NCBI GenBank assembly: GCA_954871525.1
Contig: OX940864.1
Coordinates: 24,546,001-24,610,000, forward strand
DNA: 64,000 nt
Reading direction: 5' to 3'
Source: Parietaria judaica
Taxonomy: Eukaryota > Streptophyta > Magnoliopsida > Rosales > Urticaceae
The notes under the pieces are model-generated. The model did no database searches. It saw only the letters and a list, made by a program, of their open reading frames with translations, and had not been told where the DNA came from. Positions 56,110 to 64,000 of this stretch are shown piece after piece. The position numbers and the translations under genes are program-made. Every line of letters starts with the position of its first letter. The stretch's first letter is position 1.

Positions 56110-59078
56110 TTAAGCTACAAGTTTAGGCTCCTCTACTGCTTGATCTGCAATAGTATCGTACTTCAATGTCTTCGAAACGTCAAAGAAATGCTTCACGGAT
56201 TCTTCAGGAGTCCCGACCAGAACGCCATGTCCTAGGTTGAGGATGTGTCCCTTTGGCCCCGCAGATTTAACAACCCTGATAATATCGACATTATAAGTTT
56301 CGTGGTAACAAAATTTCGGTATATTATTGCCACAAATATACCTAGATATTTGCCACAAATATCTTTTACCGAACTTAGGTATTTTTTCCACAAATATCCC
56401 TAGATATTATTATCAAGCCTTTAAAAGGGGTAGGTGTGTAGACAGGTGGCTATTGAGAGTAACACCTCTCTAATCATCAGTAAATTGTCCACACTTGATA
56501 TTAATCTCCAGGGATCAAAAAGCTAGTTTTCCAAATACGGGTGTGTTAATGAGCAACAAAAAAAAGTAATGGGGAGAGGGAATTCTTCAAGATATAATTA
56601 AGCATTTCAAATACTAGAATGTAGGAACTTGATAGCCAAGAGTCATGGGTTACGAACCTCTGGATTTCTTCGGTGACAGCGGGAAGAGTAGAGAACAAGG
56701 TAGCGGAATCCACATTGCCTTGCACACTAATTCCACTACCCAATCGTCTTCTTCCATCGGCCATGTCAACGGTCCAGTCCAGCCCGATCACATCAACTCC
56801 GGTCCCTTTCATTCGTTCAAGTAGGCCACCATTTCCGTTGATGTACAGAACAAGTGGCGTTTCCGGGCACCTTATTCTTATCGCTTTGACGATCTACAAA
56901 AGAGCATACAATACTGAGAACTAGATATCAGAACAACAAAATTTATATTCTAATTATCAGCATGAAATTCAAGTTTCACCCTTGTAACCTTTTTTTTTTT
57001 CCTTGTAATCTTAAAAAAATTGACTTTCCTTCTAATTTTAAGCTACGTGCCATGCTGCCCACATTAGTGTTTGACAATATCATCGTAAATTACAAGCACG
57101 CACATAGCAAATGGCTTAAAATTTGACGAAAACCGCTGATTATTCAGCGGTCATGAAGGTAATTTACACAATTTTTAAGTTCAGAGGGGAAAATGCTTCA
57201 ATAAAAAAATTTAAAGAGGAAACCTCAACAATACGACAAGTTCATGGGGTACAACTTCAAATTACTGATTACCATATGTGCTTTCTTTATATACCTTACC
57301 TCTTCGATATAAGGTTTAGACCACAGTTCCCACATCGCCGGTGTTAATTGTCCACCCCATGAATCGAATATTTGTATGCAATGAGCACCGGATTCTACTT
57401 GGAAAATGACATACTCCGTTATCGCCTTTGCCACATGAGATAGAAGAGCTCTCAATATGTGTGGTGCCGTGTGGCACATTCTCTTTATGGTCGTATATGT
57501 GCGAGTTGTACCCCCTTCCACTATATACGTAGCGATAGTCCATGGAGCTCCAACAAAACCCAAAACAGCCGCTTGATCACCAACCTAGATAAATTAGAAA
57601 TTATCTCGTCAATAGACCAATGATTGAAAAGAAAAGAAACAATTATGATCAAGTAAATATACAAGAGTATTGATCAGTTATACCCGCTGAACATGTCGGG
57701 TTGTCAAATATTTACCCTTGATTTTTTCCTTGCAAATTCCTTAAACTTGTAAATTGTAACAACCTCTATTAGTAACGTCCAACGCACAGACTAGATCTTT
57801 AGGGAAAATACAATTATAAATATACTATTATGTTCTTTGCATGTGGCATAAAACTTAACGAACAACCGTCAGATTGCTTAAAGTCATAAGGACATAATTG
57901 TATTCTTATATAAATTTAAGAGAGAAACTACTAAAAAAATCACTTTATATAGAACTATCAAAAAGACTTGCCTCATTACGTAAAATTTTCAGGGAGTCGC
58001 TCACGAAATGAAGCTTTTCCAAGTCAATCGGGTGCAACATCTTCAAGCCCTCCTCGGAGGTGATTGGCGACTGAATAACGGGACCCCTGACTTCTTCAAT
58101 GTCGAAGGGGACGCCGAAAGCAGGGAGAGGAGTGAGAATGTCGGAGAAGATGATGACTCCGTCGGGACGGAAAGCCTCCCAAGGCTGCAAAGAAATTTCC
58201 ACAATGAGATCAGTCGTCTCTGATCTCTCTCGGAAGGACGGGTGCTTCTCAGCAAGCTTTCGGTAAATAGCCATATACCTTCCCGCCTGACGCATCATCC
58301 ACGCCGGAGGCCGACTTACTACTTCTCCTCTAGCAGCCTTTACCAACAGCGGGTCTAAACGACATAAAAACAAAACGATATATCCAAATTTTGTCAGATA
58401 CCCGGATGATACAGATTTCTAGGGCTGTATAATTCTCCAGCCATTGTTTTTCTTTTTTCCTCACTAATCAAAATAATATTCTCCGACGACTAAAGACACA
58501 TTCAAACAGGTGCGAGGCTAATTCCAACGGCTATATAAGCTAAATCTCTCGTACATAATCCCGAAAATCAGGTTGTCACATAAGCCCGTTCCTATCTTTG
58601 ACAAAACAACAAACATATGATATGCACTACAAAATCATAGCTTTGGACAGTTTCCCAAGATATAATACATTCTTCCGCAAATGGTTTCACACTAATCCAA
58701 GTTACATTCTCCAAAGATGTCACTTTTGCGCGGTTATCGGTTGCCGGAGTAGTACCTTCGAAATCCAGTTAGAATTATTTTGAAGCTCAAAATCACAGCT
58801 TCGTACAGTCTTTGGTCTATCGAATTACATAATGTATTAACATCGCTAACTAAAGATAAACTCTCGAGCCAAAGTCTAGATTGCCCAATTGAATAAAAAC
58901 TGAGAGAGAGTGAAGGAGAAAAGAAACCTGAAGAAGAGCATGAAATGGAGAAATTCTTATGGGCATGTTTGCTTCTGGGAGAAAGCGAAAACCCATTTAG
59001 GTTTGAGGATGAAAGTTGCCCAGAAAAGGAGCTCGACGAAGTCCATCCCAGAGAAGTGCACGCACTGCAACAACCCAA
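56110..59078 (-). CDS. HEME1: Uroporphyrinogen decarboxylase, plastid type (five exons)
   Basis: Exons on the minus strand: 59078-58928, 58354-57972, 57584-57300, 56893-56658 and 56275-56110. They join in frame to 1221 nt (406 residues plus stop). The enzyme removes four acetate carboxyls from uroporphyrinogen III to give coproporphyrinogen III in plastid heme/chlorophyll synthesis. Seen: a Ser-rich transit-like N-terminus (~50 residues), signature [13 protein letters not shown] (~66-78), substrate-binding Asp in IIFSDIL (~122), second signature [16 protein letters not shown] (~187-202), [15 protein letters not shown], and the conserved His of NLGHGV (~368). The C-terminus EEPKLVA and HP(I/F)D-type insert fit the HEME1 rather than the HEME2 isoform. 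Introns 1, 3 and 4 are GT-AG; intron 2 is GC-AG (GAG/GCAAGT). Oddity: the frame of exon 1 opens with TTG directly after an in-frame TAG, and no in-frame ATG exists before residue ~70. Confidence 0.93.
57585..57971 (-). other. GC-AG intron of the URO-D gene
   Basis: The donor reads GAG/GCAAGTC at 57971-57970 and the acceptor ATCTAG at 57585. Joining at these sites restores the highly conserved [13 protein letters not shown] reading. No GT alternative nearby keeps both frame and conserved residues. The strong AG/GCAAGT context is typical of genuine GC donors. Confidence 0.85.
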
Positions 59079-59399
59079 CTAAACAGTCAGCGAAAGCACC
59101 GCAGAGAGAGGACGAACAATGTCAATGGAGAAAGAGTTGACCTGGCCGGAGAAGAAAGGCTCATCTCTGATGACGAGAGTTCACCGAGGGAAGAGAGAGA
59201 AGTGGTAAGGATCTGGTGTTTTCTTTATTACTCGTCCGAGTCTCCTTATCCCTTCATTCTCCTTTCCTTGTCAGAAAATCTGGGTGTTTTTCTTTTTTAA
59301 CAAAACTTCAATATTGCGGTAATAATTCATTCACGCGCGCCGGCCCGGTCTTCGCTCACCTGCTCCGCCCATTTTTTTTAAGGTTGAGGTAGGTCCGAC
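59079..59399 (-). promoter_or_regulatory. Upstream region of the URO-D gene
   Basis: Immediately upstream of exon 1 (minus strand) is a pyrimidine-rich stretch ending in GACTGTTTAG, which could be a leader or a splice acceptor. An out-of-frame ATG (ATGAGCCTTTC, near 59165) lies further up. No TATA box is evident. Confidence 0.35.
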
Positions 59400-59979
59400 T
59401 AGGGTGTGCAAAATAATTGGTAACTGTATTTTAAAGCCGTAACCGAAAATTATCACCGTACCCTAATTCTTCTGAAAACATGTTAAGGTTAACCGTATCC
59501 AATTTCAAACAGAATAAGGTTACAGGTTATTTATTTTTCAAAACAAGTTATTTTTGTAACCGGTTTTTATAACCGGTTTTAATATTTATTTATTTATTTA
59601 AATATTTTAAAATAAATTAAGTAAGGTTTTGTCTCTTTCAGTCAAAGTCTCTTCGAGTTGATGAATTGGATATTTTTTTTATTTATAATTGTTGTACTTT
59701 TTGAATTTATGTTTTGGACCGGTATATTTCTTTTTGGACTCGGTTGTTTTATTGGGATTTATTTTGGACCGATATCTTTTATCGTTGAGATAAACTCTGT
59801 TAAATGCTATATTAAAAAAAAAACAGGTTAAGGTTATTAAACAGGTTAATCAGATTTTGTAACCGAAAATTAGGTTAACCGGTTACAAGTTAATGTTATT
59901 AAAACATGACTAACCAGAATTAGGTTAAAGATACCAAATAGTAAAAAATAAACAGGTTAACCGACCGGTTGCAGCCCTA
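59400..59979. mobile_element. Non-autonomous hAT-type element
   Basis: The ends TAGGGTGTGCAA and TTGCAGCCCTA are inverted repeats with one gap. Flanks GGTCCGAC (59392-59399) and GGTTCGAC (59980-59987) are an 8-bp duplication with one mismatch, the hAT hallmark. The 580-bp interior is AT-rich with many GGTTAACCGGTT words and no ORF. Confidence 0.82.
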
Positions 59980-59987
59980 GGTTCGAC

Positions 59988-60596
59988 CCTAGCCCCATGA
60001 AACATATTATTAAGGAAAAATTTGCTGCTAAGATCCTTAAATATAAATATTATGTATAAATGTATGGGTTAATGACGGTAAATATACCAAAAAATTGGTC
60101 AAAGTATTCTTCGTGTACCCAAAGTTTAAAAATGATGGTAAAAGTACTTAAAGTCGCATTTAGAGCGTTGACCACTCTATTCTTGTAACGCAATTAACTT
60201 ACCCGTTAACTCTGGCCACGTTGACAAACGTGGGTTGCTGACATACATACCCAAAATTCATGATATTCCGGTGATTTTGGGCACGTATCACCATCTTACT
60301 TAGTTCGTCTTGTAATTTATCATAGAACGAACTTCTTAGACGAATCCTAGGATTAGTATCATATTCTAATAAAATTTAATGGCATTTAGTTAAGTTAATT
60401 TTTTTTCCTCACCCTATTCTGTGATCTAGAATCTTCTTATTAGTTCTAGTCTTCTAGATATTTTACAATGCTCTCTATTCCGGCGACTTACTTATGCACA
60501 GTCTGAAACACATGCAAGTGATTCGATTCTTCGCTATATTTACGTGTACATTTTTTGTAGGTTAAATGCTACATGCAACAACTTTTAGGTGGACTC
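59988..60596. other. Intergenic region left of the last Copia element
   Basis: No gene or structured repeat is recognised. Confidence 0.5.
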
Positions 60597-60875
60597 TGTT
60601 GGATCCCAAATCACGGATCTGCAAAGAACACGAATAACACCAACGAAATCGAACAGAAAAATTGAAGAACACGAATTTTGGGAGAAGAAATTCTCTATTG
60701 ATAATCGAAGGCAAATACAAGAAGATAAACTCAAACTCTAATGGACTCAGCACTTTACAAAGTGTACAATGCTAGGTTTATATAGCCACTTTCAAAGTGA
60801 AACCCTAGCTAACAGAATCGCACAAAATCGGGAAACTACCCTAAATAATATCGTCAAATCTTTGACTCGATCTTT
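60597..60875 (-). repeat. Inverted LTR fragment of the 60.9-kb Copia family
   Basis: Read on the minus strand this ends in GGGATCCAACA at 60597. Upstream of that (higher coordinates) it shows a TATA-like GCTATATAAACC (~60780) and a leader with AATTTCTTCTCCCAAAATTC, parallel to the LTR at 37.9-38.07 kb. Its terminal ~86 bp (60597-60685) is the reverse complement of 60937-61022. Confidence 0.8.
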
Positions 60876-61024
60876 GCTTGCTCCTCAAGCTACGCGCTTT
60901 CCTGACTGGGTGGTTGCTGACTTTCCCTTACCTGCCCAAAAGTTCGTGTTCTTCAATCTCTGTTCGATTTTCTTTGGTGTTGTTCGTGTTTCTTCGCAGA
61001 TCCGTGAATTTGGGAACCAACAAG

Positions 61025-61036
61025 TGGTATCAGAGC
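61025..61036 (+). promoter_or_regulatory. Primer binding site
   Basis: TGGTATCAGAGC starts three bases after the LTR end CCAACA. Confidence 0.9.
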
Positions 61037-61050
61037 ATAAATCGAACAAC

Positions 61051-62000
61051 ATGTCTTCATCAGAGTCACCGAACGAAGGAACTCTGGTGGCGCAGAAACC
61101 AGACTCCAGAGAAGGCACAATTACGCTCCATTACCCCATGCTCATGAAGAGCAATTACGCCGTGTGGGCGTTGAAGATGAGGGTAAATCTGCAGGCCCAG
61201 GGAGTGTGGGAGGCCGTAGAAAATGGCGGTGTTGAAGGGCGCAAGGAAAAAATGGCTCTCGCCGCAATCTACCAAGCGGTTCCGGAAGATGTTCTGCTCA
61301 TGCTCGCCCAGAAAGATTCAGCGAAGGAAGCATGGAAAAACTCTAGACTATGCACATGGGTGCAGATCGCGTCAAGGAGGCAAAGGTCCAGACCTTGAAG
61401 AGTGAGTTCGAGGTTATAAGGATGAGAGAGAACGAATCGATTGATGATTTTGCTATGCGGCTCACGACCATTGTGACCGGCATACGCTCGCTGGGAGACA
61501 AGGTGGAGGAGACCACCGTCCTCAAGAAATTCCTTCGAGCAGTGCCTCACAGGGACATGCATATCGTGACATCGATCGAGCAGTTCGGCGACCTCAAGAC
61601 AATGACTGTCGAGGAGGTTATTGGTCGCCTCAAAGCCCACGAGGAGAGACTTCGGGGTTACGGTGACATAGAAGAGTGGACGGCCAGACAGCGGAAAACC
61701 GGGGGAGCAGACTTTTCTTCAAATTCCTCAGGTCGGAGCAGCTTTGGTGAAGAAGTCCGAGGACGCGGAGAAGGTCGTGGACGAGGTCGAGGTCGGGATC
61801 AGCGAGGTCGCGGCAGTGGGGAACCCCGTCAGCAAAGCACGACCAGGAGAGACAAGAGCATAGTGAAGTGTTACAATTGTCAGAAGCTTGGGCACTTTGC
61901 ATCTGAGTGTCGAAGCAGGAACCAGTGCGAAGAGGCGAATCTGGCAAGATTCCCAAACGACCAGCCGGCATTGCTATTTGCCGAGCATGAACCATACCTG
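61051..62000 (+). pseudogene. gag of the 60.9-kb Copia element
   Basis: ATG at 61051 opens MSSSESPNEGTLVAQKP, then ITLHYPMLMKSNYAVWALKM and the UBN2-type core. The frame changes near 61340-61350 and continues to the Arg/Gly-rich linker and an intact CCHC knuckle CYNCQKLGHFASEC (about 61868-61909). It is more complete than the 38-kb copy. Confidence 0.9.
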
Positions 62001-63278
62001 GACGAATACAGTAGCGAAGGTGACGCCAAGGCCTGGGCAGAAGCGATCAGTGAGCCGATCAGCCCAGAGGCGGAGCAAACCTGTTCGGAGGAGACCAGCG
62101 AGAAAATTTTCCTCATCTTGGACAAGGTTATTGCAAATCTTCTCGTAGACGGAGAGAAGAAAGTCAGTACTGACGTATGGTACTTAGACAACGGAGCTAG
62201 CAACCACACGACTGGGGACCGAGCTATGTTTGAAGAGCTTGATGAGAAGATCACGGGCAACGTGAAATTCGGCGACAGATCAGTCGTAGAGATCAGAGGC
62301 AGAGGGTCAATCCTGTTCGAGTGCAAGAATGGCGACCAACATCTGATGACCAAGGTGTATTTCATCCCGAAGTTGAAGAGCAACATCATTAGTCTAGGGA
62401 AGATGACTAAGATCGGGAACACAGTGGTGCTATCGGGTTCCTACCTGAAGATGTGGACCAAGGAAGGAGAGTTGTTGATGAAGGTGGAGTGGACACCCAA
62501 TAGACTCTACAAGATTCTCCTGAAGACGTTCCAGCCCGTTTGTCTCATGGCATCGATGGCAGACTCGGCTTGGCTATGGCACGCACGGATCGGACACGTG
62601 AATTTTACCGCGCTCAAGATGATGGGTAAGAAGAAGATGGCCTTCGGGGTTCCCCAGATAGAACACCCCGACCAGCTATGTGAGTGCTGCATGATCGTGA
62701 AGCAGGCGAGGATACCTTTTTCGATCAAGGCCAAATTCCGAGCAGAGAGACCCCTACAGTTGGTGCATGCTGACCTACGCGGTCCAGTCACCTCAGCAAC
62801 ATTGGCTGGTAACAAGTACTTTCTTTTACTTGTTGATGGTTACATTCGCTGGATGTGGGTTTATATCCTAAAGGAGAAGAGCGGAGCCTTTGAGGTATTC
62901 AAGAAGTTTAAGAAGATCGTGGAGAATAGCTTGGTGCACGGGTTAAAGGTCTTGCAAACACACCGAGGAGGAGAATTCACTTCCCAGCAGTTCGGAGAAT
63001 TCTGCGACCAGGAAAGAGTTCAACGTCACCTGTCTGCACCCCACACCCCCCAGCAAAATGGCATGGTGGAGAGACGAAACCGAACTGTGATGAACACAGC
63101 GAGGAGCTTGCTCAAGAGCATGCAAGTTCCCGCCATGTTTTGGGCAGAAGCAGTAAGACATGCGGTCTACCTGCTTAATCGTTTACTGACCAAAGCGCTA
63201 GGGCATCTGAAAGTACTTGCTGACCATGCGGTCTACGCACTCCCTACCAGGCTTAGAATGGGAAGAAACCCCAGTTAG
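62001..63278 (+). pseudogene. Protease and integrase of the 60.9-kb Copia element
   Basis: The protease motif is WYLDNGASNHTTGDR (~62177). The pre-integrase finger is WLWHARIGHVNF ... CECCMIVKQ. The integrase core shows LVHADLRGP, a damaged LQTHRGGEF (His in place of the catalytic Asp) and GMVERRNRT. After AVYLLNRL a ~90-bp irregular duplication (GCATCTGAAAGT repeated at ~63203 and ~63280) disrupts the frame, ending it at 63278. Confidence 0.9.
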
Positions 63279-64000
63279 AGCATCTGAAAGTGTTCGGGTG
63301 CACCGCACATGTGAAGATTGCGAGGCCACATCTCAAGAAGCTGTATGATCGGAGTCAGAAGATGGTGTACCTTGGCGTTGAAGAAGGAATCAAGGCATAA
63401 AGACTCTACGATCCACGACGCGGCAGACTCCAAGTGAGCAGAGATGCTGTGTTCGAAGAAGAGATGAAGTGGGACTGGCGTAACAACAAAGGAGAACCCG
63501 AGAAGAACTCAGTAGAGTTCACAGTCAAAGATGAAGAAGGCGTTGCCGAGCAGGATTAGCCCGGAACACCCAGCTCGGGAACAGCCTTGCCGAGCACGAG
63601 AGAATCCAGCCCGGGAGAGAACAACCCGGATACAACACGGACACCAAGTCCGAGCAGGACCAGCCTGTCCAGCTATGAAGATTCCTCTGTCAAAGATGGT
63701 CCAAGGGGATTCCGACGCCTAGCAGACGTCTACGATTAGACTCAAGAAGTAGAGATGAGCCTGGAGGAACTTTCTTTATTGTCCGCAGAGGAGCCGGCTA
63801 ACTACTAGGAGGCAACAGCCGAGCAGAAGTGGCATGGAGCAATGAAGAAGGAGATGGAGTCCATTAAAAAGAAAAGGACGTGGGAGCTCACCGACCTGCC
63901 CAAAGGTCATAAACCCATCGGCCTGAAGTGGGTGTATAAGCTGAAGAAGGACACCAAAGGGAACGTCCTTAAGCATAAGGAAAGGCTGGTAGCCAAATGA
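63279..64000 (+). pseudogene. Integrase C-terminus and RT start (partial)
   Basis: Segments read as GCTAHVKIARPHLKKLYDRS, then a Pro/Ser-rich linker, then the RT entry MKKEMESIKKKRTWELTDLP and LKWVYKLKKDTKGNV. At least four in-frame stops (near 63400, 63558, 63738 and 63808) interrupt it. It is cut by the window end. Confidence 0.85.

Larger units (their letters stand above)
60937..64000 (+). mobile_element. Ty1/Copia element, 5'-rearranged, running off the window
   Basis: Only the last ~86 bp of a plus-oriented LTR (60937-61022, ending GGGAACCAACA) precede the primer site TGGTATCAGAGC (61025-61036). Gag, protease, integrase and the start of RT follow in order. It is a sister of the 37-kb element and better preserved: one 642-codon frame spans gag to integrase. 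The 3' half lies beyond the window. Confidence 0.9.

Noticed and set aside
58734..58927. Continuation of the URO-D first-exon frame downstream of 58928
   Set aside because: It is intron sequence; the splice at 58928/58354 restores the conserved DPLLVKA reading.

Overview
This window is nuclear DNA from a flowering plant, most likely a eudicot. The evidence is spliced genes with plant GT/GC-AG introns, a plastid-type uroporphyrinogen decarboxylase, an ALOG transcription factor, a plant-type peptide:N-glycanase A homologue, AT-rich intergenic DNA, and dense LTR-retrotransposon nesting. I see no bacterial operons, CRISPR arrays, tRNA or rRNA genes. I cannot place the species from the sequence alone.

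Only three host loci are clearly supported. (1) 533-1951 (+) is a PNGase A-like gene that lacks the N-terminal quarter of its family. (2) 31639-32214 (+) is an intact single-exon ALOG/LSH developmental regulator. (3) 59078-56110 (-) is a five-exon uroporphyrinogen decarboxylase of tetrapyrrole synthesis. It has one GC-AG intron, and no ATG is visible at its expected start. A short frameshifted coding remnant lies at 54712-54222 (-).

Most other sequence is mobile. 6436-8400 holds an LTR-like fragment, a GTCGTCGA minisatellite and the C-terminal end of a hAT transposase. 15871-18244 is a non-coding LTR element with an exact GTGAT target duplication and six ~190-bp internal repeats. 18350-31092 is a 12.7-kb SIRE-like Copia element (TSD CAACT) with gag, pol and an extra 3' ORF region. 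It is interrupted by a 2.7-kb LTR-like insertion with its own TSD (TTTGT). 37453-40540 is a 3'-truncated Copia element. 42412-40800 (-) is a 5'-truncated LINE. 45664-51325 (-) is a complete but decayed Copia element (TSD TAAAT). 60937-64000 is a Copia element of the same family as the 37-kb one and runs off the window. Small DNA elements lie at 34096-34309, 34514-35116, 35800-36149 and 59400-59979, and possibly at 51690-54055.

No new multi-gene system is evident. The points most worth a second look are the URO-D start codon and GC-AG intron, the antisense exon-like segment in the LTRs of the minus-strand Copia element, the intron-like break in the 3' ORF of the SIRE-like element, the foldback LTR at 60597-61022, loss of the same integrase aspartate in three elements, and the layered tandem repeats.
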